Source: Deinococcus cellulosilyticus NBRC 106333 = KACC 11606
GTDB lineage: Bacteria > Deinococcota > Deinococci > Deinococcales > Deinococcaceae
Reading direction: 5' to 3'
NCBI RefSeq assembly: GCF_007990775.1
Contig: NZ_BJXB01000005.1
Location: forward strand, 62,001 to 126,000
DNA: 64,000 nt
Shown here: positions 1-8,230 of the stretch, one piece after another
Layout of the letters: each line of letters begins with the position of its first letter
Numbering within the stretch: position 1 is the first letter of the stretch
Position numbers and translations under genes: made by a program
Notes under the pieces: model-generated
Told to the model about the DNA's origin: nothing
Database searches by the model: none
Seen by the model: the letters and a program-made list of their open reading frames with translations, nothing else

Positions 1-642
1 GGGGTAGAAGGCCACACCTGCCTTGAAGACATTGCTGGTCCAGGTGTTGCTTGCCAGGGTGGAGAGGGTTGCAGATCCACCGTTGGACCAGCCGAGCAGA
101 CCCACTTTCTGGGGGTTCACCCAGTTGCTGTAACTGTTCTGCAGGAAAGTGTAGGCTGCGTAAGCGTCCTGAGGACGGTCTGTGACTTCAGAGATGCCGG
201 ACACAGTGGGATCAACATCGCACACGCCATCCAGATTGTTTCTGGGGGTGAAGCTGTCCACGAGCAGGGCGACATAACCATTGTTAGCAAGCCTTTTGCC
301 CCATTCGGTGAACATGCTGCCCACCACGTAATTTCCGTTTGCATCTTTGGCAATTTTGCCGTCTTTGCGGGACCAGATGCCGCTGCATCCGTGCATCATC
401 ACCACGGTGGGGAGGGTGTTGGTGGGGGCAACCGTGCCAGGCAGGTACAGTTTGCCCGTGAGGGTCACGTTCTGGCCTTTCCAGGAAGGTCCGGTGAAGG
501 ACACATCTTTGATCTGGACGGTCACGGCCTGGGAGCCCTGCTCGGGAGCAGTGGGCAGAGGGGCGGTGCTGGAGCAGGAAGCAAGCAGCAGAGAAAGGAG
601 GGTGGTGGCAGCAATGGGGGCAGAGAGAGCAGTGTAACGCAT
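1..642 (-). CDS. dienelactone hydrolase-like secreted lipoprotein (3' part cut by window edge)
   Basis: Open frame of 214 codons from the ATG at 640-642 that runs off the left edge. The N-terminus is a lipoprotein signal: hydrophobic stretch ending TLLSLLLASC, so the protein is probably exported and anchored by a lipidated Cys. The body has an alpha/beta-hydrolase fold signature: VVMMHGCSG (oxyanion-hole region) and GLLGWSNGG with the nucleophile Ser in G-x-S-x-G. The order and the phrase 'MHGCSG' are typical of the dienelactone hydrolase family, although that family often uses Cys as nucleophile. The Asp and His of the triad would lie beyond the edge. Substrate unknown. It is transcribed away from the HD-GYP gene's side of the gap (both genes are on the minus strand, 143 bp apart), so it may be in its own unit. 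Confidence 0.8.
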   Translation of the reverse strand, partial: MRYTALSAPIAATTLLSLLLASCSSTAPLPTAPEQGSQAVTVQIKDVSFTGPSWKGQNVTLTGKLYLPGTVAPTNTLPTVVMMHGCSGIWSRKDGKIAKDANGNYVVGSMFTEWGKRLANNGYVALLVDSFTPRNNLDGVCDVDPTVSGISEVTDRPQDAYAAYTFLQNSYSNWVNPQKVGLLGWSNGGSATLSTLASNTWTSNVFKAGVAFYP

Positions 643-785
643 GTTCAAAAAACTCCTGTAAGGGTCTGCAACCTGACTCGGAAGGCTGCAGCTGTAAATG
701 TCGGGATTCAGGCTCAAAGAAAAGGGACCCCTAAAAGAGCAGGTCTCACTTTTCTGGACTCGGCTGAAAAGGCTGGAATTGGAAC

Positions 786-1406
786 TCAGGCCAGCGGGTA
801 CTCGCTGACGGTGGCTTTCAGGAAGGCCTGCACCACCTCAGGATCAAACTGCTTTCCGGATTCTTTTTGAATGAACTCGATGGCGTCTTTGGCACTCCAG
901 GCTTCCTTGTAGACCCGGGTGCGGGTCAGGGCATCAAAGACATCTGCGACAGCCACAATGCGACCTGCCAGAGGGATGTTCTTCCCAGAGACCCCGAGGG
1001 GGTAGCCTGCACCATCAAAGCGTTCATGGTGGGTCATGGCGACCTGTGCGGCCATGGCGAACACCGGGTTCTGCACGCATCCCAGCACCTGCATTCCGAA
1101 GAGGGTGTGCTGCTGGAGCATTCTGGTCTCTTCGGTGGTCAACTGACCGGGCTTGAAGACGATGCTCTGGGGGAGGGCCATCTTGCCAATGTCGTGCAGG
1201 AGGGCAGCCTGGCGCAGTTCTTCGCACTGCAGGGCAGACCAGCCCAGTTCGGTGGCAATTTTGACGGACCAGCGCGCCACGCCTTCAGCATGTCTGACTT
1301 CTTCGGTGTTCCAGAAGCCCATCAGGGTGAGCCAGGGGGTGCAACCATCGAAATCCATGGGGGGGAGAAACCGAAAGGTGCTGTTCAATTCTGACAATTC
1401 CAACAT
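786..1406 (-). CDS. HD-GYP domain phosphodiesterase-like protein
   Basis: 206 residues forming essentially one HD-GYP domain. Visible motifs in order: AALLHDIGK (HD metal site), HHERFDGAGYPLG (HHE and GYP motifs) and VADVFDALT. HD-GYP proteins hydrolyse c-di-GMP through a bi- or trinuclear metal centre. No receiver or other sensory domain is attached; the first 35 residues are unclassified. The start is the ATG at 1404-1406; a weak purine stretch precedes it, and an internal Met (MDFDG) is an alternative start. Two GGDEF proteins are also encoded in this window (36.5 and 61.4 kb), so c-di-GMP or related signalling is well represented. Substrate inferred from family only. Confidence 0.85.
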   Translation of the reverse strand: MLELSELNSTFRFLPPMDFDGCTPWLTLMGFWNTEEVRHAEGVARWSVKIATELGWSALQCEELRQAALLHDIGKMALPQSIVFKPGQLTTEETRMLQQHTLFGMQVLGCVQNPVFAMAAQVAMTHHERFDGAGYPLGVSGKNIPLAGRIVAVADVFDALTRTRVYKEAWSAKDAIEFIQKESGKQFDPEVVQAFLKATVSEYPLA

Positions 1407-1895
1407 TCCAAACCAACTCCGAGTCTCAGTTCAGGCGTGGCGCCTCGCCTGTACCTTACAGTCTGAAGATCAGATCTCTACAAAGTCTCTACGGAGGGAG
1501 GGCACCGAGAGTTGCATGTAGAGGTTTCAGACTTGAAGGATGGGTCCAGCCACACCAGCAAGAAGTAAAGCCCTGAAAACCACTGCCCTGGTCCAGAAAA
1601 TTTGTGTGTTTCACACGCTCTTCCCTGGAGATGATCACAGTGTGCCTGAACACCCCTGAACGACCCCTGAACGATCAGGGCAACTGTTCATGGGTGCATG
1701 TGTCTAAACTGAGTCTAAAAATAAATGGATGTGGAGTTTTTGATTTTTTTGTTCTGGACACGTTTCGCTTAAAGGGTTTCGAGGGGATTTTGTTTCGCCA
1801 GCGCCTGAACATCAGGGAGATCCTGTATTGACCTCTCCAGATTTCCCGGATTCGGCCCTGTGTGTAGAGATTTTAAACCTGAACGCCAGACCTGC
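1407..1895. other. 489-bp intergenic region without a credible gene
   Basis: Contains T/A-rich stretches around 1700-1800 and several copies of CCTGAAC (see 1645-1672). An open frame on the plus strand (1604-1831) has no ribosome binding site, no family resemblance and a skewed composition, so I do not call it. Probably carries the promoters of the HD-GYP gene and upstream control sites. Confidence 0.6.
1645..1672 (+). repeat. three helically phased CCTGAAC direct repeats
   Basis: CCTGAAC occurs at 1645-1651, 1655-1661 and 1666-1672, that is with 10- and 11-bp spacing, which puts the copies on the same face of the helix. The third is part of an imperfect palindrome CCTGAACGATCAGG. Two further copies lie near 1804 and 1877. 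This arrangement fits a multi-site operator, but the regulator is unknown. Confidence 0.4.
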
Positions 1896-2369
1896 TCACT
1901 TCTGGTTCTGCTGAATCAGGTAGTCCACCGGACTGTGGTCCACCGACTTCTCCAGGACCAGAGAGGTGTTCAGGGTGCCATGCATGGACAGGGTGCCCAG
2001 GAGTTTTTGCAGGTGTTCGGTGTTTCTCAGCATCACCCGGAAGACATAAGAGTCTGAGCCTGTGACATTCCAGCACTCCAGAATCTCGCTGTACCCTTTG
2101 AGCAGTTTGATGATGGCCGACCAGCGTTCTCCAGGTGCCTGCAGGCGGATCAGGACTTCGAGGTCAAAGCCCAGTTTTTTGGTGTCCACCTGCACACTGT
2201 AGCCTTTGATGATCTCACTGGCCTCCAGACGGCGCACCCGTTCGGTCACCGCTGCAGTGGACAGGCCCACCCGTTTCCCGAGTTCTGTGAACGTGATGCG
2301 GGCATTCTGGGAAAGCTCACGCAGGATTTTCAGGTCAATGGCATCCAGAGCAGGAGAGTTTTCAGGCAT
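1896..2369 (-). CDS. Lrp/AsnC family transcriptional regulator
   Basis: 157 residues from the ATG at 2367-2369. N-terminal winged helix-turn-helix (LDAIDLKILRELSQNARI, then TELGKRVGLSTAAVTERVRRLE) followed by a RAM/AsnC effector domain (WNVTGSDSYVFRVMLRN, with the conserved G-x-x-D). Such proteins are small-molecule-responsive, usually amino-acid-responsive, DNA-binding octamers. The start is chosen because a -10-like CAAAAT lies 6 nt upstream (2376-2381), giving a leaderless mRNA; an in-frame GTG at 2384 would overlap this box. It is divergent from the EamA transporter at 2462, the classic arrangement for a regulator controlling an amino-acid exporter. That functional link is inferred. Confidence 0.9.
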   Translation of the reverse strand: MPENSPALDAIDLKILRELSQNARITFTELGKRVGLSTAAVTERVRRLEASEIIKGYSVQVDTKKLGFDLEVLIRLQAPGERWSAIIKLLKGYSEILECWNVTGSDSYVFRVMLRNTEHLQKLLGTLSMHGTLNTSLVLEKSVDHSPVDYLIQQNQK

Positions 2370-2461
2370 GACTCTATTTTGCACTGAAATTCACGGAAAA
2401 TCATCTGATTGGCTCAAAAAACTCCATTCCTTCAGGCTGTTTTTCTTTCTACAATGCCAGC

Positions 2462-3358
2462 ATGATTCTCTCCGGCACCCAGAGCAGGCCAGGCAACCTT
2501 GTTCCCCTCGCCCTCACAGCGGTGTACCTGATCTGGGGAAGCACCTATTACGCGGTGCACCTGACGCTGGAGAGCTTTCCTCCATTCCTGCAGGGCGGTG
2601 TGCGCTTTACTCTGGCAGGCCTCCTGATGGTCCTCATCACCCTGATTCAGGGCAAGGCCATGCCCAGCAGAAAACAACTTTTCAATGCCTTCATTGCCAG
2701 CATCTTCCTGGTGGTGATCGGGCACATGCTGCTGGTTTACGCGCAGCAATGGGCCACCAGCAGCATGACCGCACTTGCTGCAGCCACCATTCCCTTCTGG
2801 AGCACCCTGTGGGGCCTCACCCGCAGACAGAAACCCACCCGCAATGACCTGCTGGGTCTGGCCGTCGGGTTTGCAGGGATCGTACTCCTCAACCTTGAAA
2901 AACCCATGGCGGCCACTCCTGCAGGTCTGATCTGCCTTTTTGTGGCCCCTGTGGTCTGGGCTTACGGCAGCATCTGGCTCAAAGGCAAGGACACCCCCGA
3001 AACCTTCACCCTGAACAGCTACATGATGCTTTTCGCAGGCCTGCAGAACTTTGCAATCAGCCTCCTTCTGGGAGAGCACATGCTCAAAACCCCAACCCTG
3101 CAGACCTGGGGGGCCCTGGGGTTCCTGATTGTCTTTGGCAGCATGATCGCCTACACTGCCAGTGCCTACCTGATCCAGAACACCCGTCCTGCAGTGGCGA
3201 CCAGCTTTGCCTACGTGAACCCGGTGATTGCCCTCCTGCTCGGGGGTCTCCTGGCAGGAGAGAACCTGCCCCTCAAAGGCTGGATTGCTGTGGGCATGAT
3301 CATCGGGGCCGTGGTTCTGGTGGTGCTCAAACCCCTCAGGAAATCAGCCTCCTCCTGA
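2462..3358 (+). CDS. EamA/DMT-family exporter
   Basis: 298 residues with about ten hydrophobic segments and two EamA repeats. The signature start VYLIWGSTYYAVH and the second-repeat GGLLAGENLPLKGWIAVGMIIGAVVL are typical of the drug/metabolite transporter superfamily (RhaT/YedA-like branch). These proteins export amino acids and other small metabolites across the inner membrane. A -10 box TACAAT (2450-2455) lies 6 nt before the ATG, so the message is probably leaderless. Its neighbour is a divergent Lrp-type regulator whose start is only 92 bp away, suggesting paired regulation. Substrate cannot be read from the sequence. Confidence 0.9.
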   Translation: MILSGTQSRPGNLVPLALTAVYLIWGSTYYAVHLTLESFPPFLQGGVRFTLAGLLMVLITLIQGKAMPSRKQLFNAFIASIFLVVIGHMLLVYAQQWATSSMTALAAATIPFWSTLWGLTRRQKPTRNDLLGLAVGFAGIVLLNLEKPMAATPAGLICLFVAPVVWAYGSIWLKGKDTPETFTLNSYMMLFAGLQNFAISLLLGEHMLKTPTLQTWGALGFLIVFGSMIAYTASAYLIQNTRPAVATSFAYVNPVIALLLGGLLAGENLPLKGWIAVGMIIGAVVLVVLKPLRKSASS

Positions 3359-3425
3359 CCTGCAATGCGGGAAATCGAGACTTTGCTCCCGGTCCCTGCC
3401 TGCTGGGATCTGACATACTGAGAGC

Positions 3426-3902
3426 ATGCAAGTCAGAACTGTGACCCGGGCAGATGCAGATCTGTTCCGACATTATCAATTGACCGATGATGACCGGCGC
3501 TTCACCGCCCATCCCAGAGACACCCTGGACGACTTCTCTGTGGACCCCGACCGCAGGCATTATGCGGTGTTTCTGGAAGACCGCCCCATCGGGTTTTTCA
3601 CCCTGCACGCCGGACCCACCATCAAATCCTTCGCCTACAGCGACAGCAGTGTGCTGTTCCGCGCTTTTTCCATTGACCATCGGGAGCAGGGGAAAGGCTA
3701 CGGCAAGCAGGCCATGCAGCACGCTCTGGAAACCGCCAGAAAGGACTTCCCGGAGGCCACAGAGATGGTGCTGGCGGTGAACAACGGCAACCACAAGGCC
3801 CAGCACCTCTATGAAAGGCTGGGGTACCGGGACCAGGGACGCAGCCGCATGGGACCCCACGGACCACAGATTCTGTACTACTGCCCGCTCAGAGAAGAAT
3901 AA
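3426..3902 (+). CDS. GNAT family N-acetyltransferase
   Basis: 158 residues. The acetyl-CoA-binding motif A is visible as HREQGKGYGKQAMQHAL (R/Q-x-x-G-x-G/A pattern), followed by LAVNNGNHKAQHLYERLGY (motif B). GNAT enzymes acetylate amines on small molecules or proteins; the acceptor is unknown. The start is set by a CATACT -10 box (3414-3419) exactly 6 nt before the ATG, implying a leaderless transcript. It is convergent with the next gene and overlaps its 3' end by 14 bp. Confidence 0.88.
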   Translation: MQVRTVTRADADLFRHYQLTDDDRRFTAHPRDTLDDFSVDPDRRHYAVFLEDRPIGFFTLHAGPTIKSFAYSDSSVLFRAFSIDHREQGKGYGKQAMQHALETARKDFPEATEMVLAVNNGNHKAQHLYERLGYRDQGRSRMGPHGPQILYYCPLREE

Positions 3903-4461
3903 GCCCCTCTCCATCTGAAGGTTCCAGGGTCTGGTACCACTGCAGCAGCTTTTTCTGCTCTGCAGAATGTTTCTCGGGCACTCGATTCACCATCAGGTCC
4001 CTGACCCTGGAGATCTCCAATGTGCGGTCTGTGATCTGCAGGACCTGTCCGCTCTGGACTTTCACTTCCAGCACCTCATTGAATTTCCAGGCATCCTGAA
4101 AGCCTCCATGCACATACAGGGTGCGAATCAGGTCATGCCCGATCAGGAACCGCCCTGTGAACTCCACCTGCTGCCTGGGCCTGTAGACCAGGTTGCCGCA
4201 AGGGTGCGGTCCATCGAGTTTTTCTGCCTGCACCCCCATGACTGCAGGAGGGGTGCCCGGACAAGAAGTCACAATGGAATCCACCAGAAAATCAGATTCC
4301 TCAATGGCATAGGTCACGCAGTACCCTCTCCAGCATGCCGTTGAAGCAGGTGGAGGCCTGAAGGCCACCTTTTCCATCTCAAAGAGGCCTGTTCCTCTCA
4401 CTGTGCAGAGTTTAAAGTCCCTGTGCTCCAGCAGCACCACATCATGGGCCTGTCCGGTCAT
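3889..4461 (-). CDS. conserved hypothetical protein downstream of cobB
   Basis: 190 residues from the ATG at 4459-4461; an upstream in-frame Met lies inside cobB and is unlikely. The segment TACWRGYCVTYAIEESDFLV resembles a family of uncharacterised bacterial proteins in which a W-R-G-Y strand is followed by alternating hydrophobic positions, suggesting a beta-rich fold. There is no signal peptide or membrane segment. It starts 4 nt after the cobB stop codon, so the two genes form an operon and are probably translationally coupled. No function is assigned. Confidence 0.7.
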   Translation of the reverse strand: MTGQAHDVVLLEHRDFKLCTVRGTGLFEMEKVAFRPPPASTACWRGYCVTYAIEESDFLVDSIVTSCPGTPPAVMGVQAEKLDGPHPCGNLVYRPRQQVEFTGRFLIGHDLIRTLYVHGGFQDAWKFNEVLEVKVQSGQVLQITDRTLEISRVRDLMVNRVPEKHSAEQKKLLQWYQTLEPSDGEGLILL

Positions 4462-4465
4462 GGTT

Positions 4466-5164
4466 TCACCCCAGCAATTTCTCCACCAGCCTGGGAACCC
4501 CAGCGGTGGCTTTTTCCTGAATGGTATAGAGGTTGGGAATTCCTGAAACATCAGGCAGGTTGGGGTCGATGATGCACTTGCGGGTTGCTGCAGGCACCTC
4601 ATGGATCAATGCTGCAGCAGGAAAAACCATCAGTGAAGTTCCGACCACCAGAAAGAAGTCTGCTGTTCGACAAAGCTCAGCGGCCTTTTCGATCTCAGGC
4701 ACCATCTCTCCGAACCAGACGATGTGGGGTCTGAGCTGTGATCCTTTTTCGCAGGTGCAGCCCACATGGATTTCAAGGTTTTCTGGATCAATCTCATCGA
4801 TGTCGTAAATCAGGCTGGCATCCTGGGTGGACCGGACCTTGCGCAGTTCCCCGTGCAGGTGAAGCACCTTGCTTGATCCTGCCCGTTCATGCAGGTCGTC
4901 CACATTCTGGGTGATGATCTGCACATGGTGTTTTTTCTCCAGCTCCGCCAGAGCGAGGTGGGCTGCATTGGGCTGTGCCTCGAGGGCCTGTTTGCGACGC
5001 AAATTGTAAAAATCCAGCACCAGCTGGGGATTCTTTCGAAATCCAGCAGGGGAGGCCAGATCTTCCACCGAATGGGTCTCCCACAGCCCTCCCAGATCAC
5101 GGAAGGTTTTGAGGCCCGATTCTGCAGAAATTCCAGCTCCAGTTAAAACGACAATGTTGGCCAT
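4466..5164 (-). CDS. cobB: NAD-dependent protein deacylase (sirtuin, CobB type)
   Basis: 232 residues, full length for a bacterial sirtuin. Motifs: GAGISAESGLKTFRD (NAD binding), TQNVDDLHERAG, catalytic His104 in HLHGEL, and RPHIVWFGE. The pair Tyr53/Arg56 in DFYNLRRKQ is the known class III signature that binds the carboxylate of succinyl- or malonyl-lysine, so desuccinylase activity is likely alongside deacetylation. Only two Cys (136, 138) are in the zinc-module region. A TAAACT -10 box (5174-5179) lies 9 nt before the ATG. First gene of a two-gene operon with the hypothetical protein downstream. Confidence 0.93.
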   Translation of the reverse strand: MANIVVLTGAGISAESGLKTFRDLGGLWETHSVEDLASPAGFRKNPQLVLDFYNLRRKQALEAQPNAAHLALAELEKKHHVQIITQNVDDLHERAGSSKVLHLHGELRKVRSTQDASLIYDIDEIDPENLEIHVGCTCEKGSQLRPHIVWFGEMVPEIEKAAELCRTADFFLVVGTSLMVFPAAALIHEVPAATRKCIIDPNLPDVSGIPNLYTIQEKATAGVPRLVEKLLG

Positions 5165-5432
5165 AACATTCCCAGTTTAGAGGGGTGCAGCGTGATGCTG
5201 ATGTGCCCTGTGGCGGATGGGAGGATGGCTTATTCGGGAGTTCACAGTAGACAGTTCCCAGCGAAATGACCTTCAGGTTGTTTTGTGGGCAGATCCTGTA
5301 GGGTTGTGCTCTGTCAGATCCAGCAGAAGAGAGGCTGGTTCCCCATTACTGATCCCTGATGATAAGCCATTACGTCTGGGTCAGGTTTTTTTGCGATTCA
5401 TTTTGAACGCTCACACCCTACCATGAGCTCTC

Positions 5433-6119
5433 ATGGGGCATCGAGCAAATTTCATTCTGATTCAGGAAGGCCAGACCTTCTGTTTCACGGACCGCTGGAG
5501 CGGCATCAACATTCCGAATTTGACCTTCTGGGGAGAGCATCTCACCCTGCAGCATCTGGATGTGCAGCATGCGGTGGTTCCTGAGTTTCTGCGGGACAGC
5601 CTGTGGTGTGAGGGAGGGTTTCTGCTGAACCGGGACCAGAAGGCCCTGGTGTTTCACTTTGATTACTGGTCGGTGGACGCTGAACCTCTGGTGGACCTGA
5701 ACGGCAAGATGTACCACTGGGACATTTTCACGGAGTTTCCGCTGCTGGTGCGCTGTTACCTGGACATGGTGCGTGCCTGCTGGCCCGGGTGGACCATCAA
5801 GTTTGCCCAGACTGTGGATTTCTGCTGTCCGCAGGGTTTTGAGTTCGATGTGGAGAAGATTCCCGAGAAGGAGATGGAGGTCACGGCAGAGCAGGTTCTG
5901 GATTTCCCGCTCGGCAAGACGGAGATCTACCTGAAATTTGCCGAGCTCCTCCTCATGGACCAGCGTTTTGATTTCCGCATGGTGGCCCAGCAGGTGTTGC
6001 AGACCCATCCTCAGGCAGAACTGGCCGTGGATTACTTCAAAGCCCCTTCCCAGATTCCCGGGATGAGGGACCGTGAAGAGATCATGCGGCAGGTGTTGCG
6101 GGTGGTGCTGGAAGACTGA
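5433..6119 (+). CDS. conserved hypothetical protein
   Basis: 228 residues. Begins MGHRANFILIQEGQTF, a start shared by an uncharacterised family in which a short beta-rich N-terminal part is followed by Trp/Tyr-rich segments (here DRWSGINIP, FHFDYWS, MVRACWPGW). No signal peptide, transmembrane segment or recognisable catalytic motif. A TACCAT -10-like box (5419-5424) is 8 nt before the ATG, consistent with a leaderless message. Isolated between cobB (divergent) and the permease gene. Function unknown. Confidence 0.75.
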   Translation: MGHRANFILIQEGQTFCFTDRWSGINIPNLTFWGEHLTLQHLDVQHAVVPEFLRDSLWCEGGFLLNRDQKALVFHFDYWSVDAEPLVDLNGKMYHWDIFTEFPLLVRCYLDMVRACWPGWTIKFAQTVDFCCPQGFEFDVEKIPEKEMEVTAEQVLDFPLGKTEIYLKFAELLLMDQRFDFRMVAQQVLQTHPQAELAVDYFKAPSQIPGMRDREEIMRQVLRVVLED

Positions 6120-6230
6120 GCTCTGAAAAAACAGGTCAAAAATTTAATGTCTGGGTGCTTGCTTAGACGGGTTTGTGATCAGTGTGCACAATCTTCACCA
6201 GATCTCCATGTGGGGATGGCGCGGGTGGGA

Positions 6231-6284
6231 TAAGATGGTATCTGAAACCGATATCGTTATTCTTTACAGGTGTTTTACACCTGT
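6231..6284 (+). promoter_or_regulatory. promoter and two operator-like palindromes of the fused permease gene
   Basis: A -10-like TAAGAT (6231-6236) is followed at the expected transcription start by TGAAACCGATATCGTTAT with the perfect core CGATATCG (6249-6256), which resembles LacI-family half sites. Further down is a perfect 8-bp inverted repeat ACAGGTGT-TTT-ACACCTGT (6266-6284). Both lie upstream of the ribosome binding site GAGGAG (6292-6297). Repression of a sugar permease by a LacI-type protein is an inference. Confidence 0.45.
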
Positions 6285-6302
6285 GTCACCCGAGGAGACT
6301 TC

Positions 6303-8126
6303 ATGCTGGAAGCTGACCGTCGTGCCGAAATCCGTTCTCCTGTGGCCGCCCGCCTCACCTGGGTGCCGTACCTGTTCATTGCCCCCTTTTTCATCTGCTT
6401 TTTCCTGTTCTGGCTCTTTCCCTTTCTGTTCACCATCTTCAGTTCCCTGACCAACTGGGCCGGGGTGTTCAGCACCAGACCCCTGGAATTCGTGGGCCTC
6501 TCCAACTTCGGGTACTACATCGAAGATGAGCGGTTCTTTCAGGCCCTCATGCGCTCTTTCACCGGAGCCCTGCAAACCTCCCTGTTGCAGCACCTCGTGG
6601 CGATTCCTCTGGCCTTCATCCTGACGGTGGGCTTCAAACGCTGGAGGGGCACCCTCAGTTCCATCTACTTCCTGCCCTACATCACTGCACCTCTGGCGAT
6701 CATGCTGCTGTACAGCACTTTTGGCCGCAAGATGATGGAAAGCATGGGCAATGCCCTCATGGAAGTGGGACAGAACCCCACATTTGGACCCGTCATGGAG
6801 CGCCTGCCCGAGTGGGTGTTCCAGGTTCCCTTCACCCTGCTGAACATTCTCCCGGACATCTGGCAATACATCGGCTGGAATGTGCTCCTGTACCTGATGA
6901 TCATGAGCACCATCCCCAAGAGCCTGTTTGAAGCCTCCAGGCTGGACGGCATCACCCTGATGCAGCAACTGAGGTACATCGTCTTCCCCCTGATCAAGCC
7001 GATGGTCTTCTTTGCCCTCAGCATGAGTTTCCTGCAGCAACTCGGTTTTTTTGACAGCCAGGGGTCCAGCATCAGTTCCTACATCCAGCGCATCAGTGCC
7101 TTCGATGGGGACCTCGGAGGAGGATCGGCCATGAACCTGATGCTCTTCGGCTGCATGCTGCTTTTTGTCGGGCTGGCCTACGTGCTTTTTGGACGGGGTG
7201 CGAGCAGCATCGAACTGTCCTGGCAGATGGAAGGCAAAGCCAAAGACCACCCCTTCAAACCTGCCACCCGCTGGTTTCTCGGGATTCTGCTGCTGGCAGG
7301 CTGTGTGCTCTCCATTGCGCCCTTCCTGCAAACCTTCTTCTGGGCCACACAGACCGATGGCGAGTTCTACAAGGTGCCACCACAGTTCTGGTTTGGGAGC
7401 AACACAGCTTTCAACTTCAAGGACCTGGTCGAGAACATCCCCCTGCTGCGCAACATCTGGAACACACTCTATCTGGCAGGCATGGCCACCGCTGGCACCC
7501 TGATCATCAGCAACCTGGCCGGGTATGCTTTTGCGCACCACCAGTTCAAATTCAAAGGGCTGCTTTTTGGTGTGGTGATGTTCAGCATGCTGTTCCCACC
7601 CACCCTGAATGCCATCCCCACCGCCCTGATGATGAACACCCTGGGCTGGGCAGAGATGCCCCGTGCCCTGTGGGTCCCTGCTCTGGTCAGTGGTTTCAGT
7701 GTCTTCCTGATGCGACAGTACATCAAAGCCAGTGTTCCAAAAGAGACCCTGGAGGCCGCCCGTGTGGACGGCGCAGGCGAATGGATGATCTTCTGGAAAA
7801 TCATCTTCCCTTTGAGTGCCCCGGTGCTCAGCGTGCTGGCCCTGATCCTCTTTGCCAACCACTGGAACAGCTTCTCACTGGCCCTCGCCACCTTCAAGGA
7901 CATGGACACCTACGTGATCCAGCAGGCCGTGCGCAGCCTGCAACGCCAGGACCGCACCCACATGGGCACCCTCTACATGGGAGTGAGCATCAGCACCCTG
8001 TTCCCCCTGGTCCTCTACATGGTGAGTTTGAGAAGCCTGATGCTTTTCACAGGTGGCGACATGAGAAGCAAGGTTCCAAAATTTACCAGCAGTGATCCTG
8101 AAGAAGAAAACACCCCAGCAGCCTGA
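6303..8126 (+). CDS. ABC sugar transporter permease, MalF-like and MalG-like halves fused
   Basis: 607 residues, twice the length of a normal CUT1 permease subunit. The first half has six hydrophobic segments and an EAA loop starting at Glu210 (EASRLDG...YIVFPLIKP); the second half repeats the plan with an EAA loop at Glu484 (EAARVDGAGEWMIFWKIIFP). These loops bind the two ATPase subunits, so one chain supplies both transmembrane half-pores for carbohydrate import. The ATG at 6303 is chosen because GAGGAG sits 5 nt upstream; an in-frame upstream Met lacks a site. No binding protein or ATPase gene is adjacent, so partners must be encoded elsewhere. A terminator follows the stop codon directly. 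Confidence 0.9.
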   Translation: MLEADRRAEIRSPVAARLTWVPYLFIAPFFICFFLFWLFPFLFTIFSSLTNWAGVFSTRPLEFVGLSNFGYYIEDERFFQALMRSFTGALQTSLLQHLVAIPLAFILTVGFKRWRGTLSSIYFLPYITAPLAIMLLYSTFGRKMMESMGNALMEVGQNPTFGPVMERLPEWVFQVPFTLLNILPDIWQYIGWNVLLYLMIMSTIPKSLFEASRLDGITLMQQLRYIVFPLIKPMVFFALSMSFLQQLGFFDSQGSSISSYIQRISAFDGDLGGGSAMNLMLFGCMLLFVGLAYVLFGRGASSIELSWQMEGKAKDHPFKPATRWFLGILLLAGCVLSIAPFLQTFFWATQTDGEFYKVPPQFWFGSNTAFNFKDLVENIPLLRNIWNTLYLAGMATAGTLIISNLAGYAFAHHQFKFKGLLFGVVMFSMLFPPTLNAIPTALMMNTLGWAEMPRALWVPALVSGFSVFLMRQYIKASVPKETLEAARVDGAGEWMIFWKIIFPLSAPVLSVLALILFANHWNSFSLALATFKDMDTYVIQQAVRSLQRQDRTHMGTLYMGVSISTLFPLVLYMVSLRSLMLFTGGDMRSKVPKFTSSDPEEENTPAA

Positions 8127-8131
8127 CTCTG

Positions 8132-8155
8132 ACCCCGGCATGTCCGGGGTTTTTT
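8132..8155 (+). terminator. rho-independent terminator of the fused permease gene
   Basis: ACCCCGG (8132-8138) pairs with CCGGGGT (8144-8150) around a CATGT loop; T-run to 8155. Confidence 0.85.
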
Positions 8156-8230
8156 CTTCAGCCTGCCTTTCTGGCAGCCTCACAGTTCTGGGAGGTCACA
8201 GGATTAAAATCGGGCACAGGGAGGCTTGCC

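Noticed and set aside
1604..1831. A 75-residue plus-strand frame in the first intergenic region
   Set aside because: No ribosome binding site, no -10 box at its start, and no protein-like pattern.
5217..5426. A 69-residue plus-strand frame and a weak heptad trio (GTTCACA, GTAGACA, GTTCCCA at 5240-5260)
   Set aside because: The frame lacks a start signal; the trio is too short and divergent to count as an array with confidence.
6264..7862. A 532-residue minus-strand open frame
   Set aside because: It is antisense to the fused permease and His/Gln/Glu-rich without family motifs, a typical shadow of a GC-rich gene.
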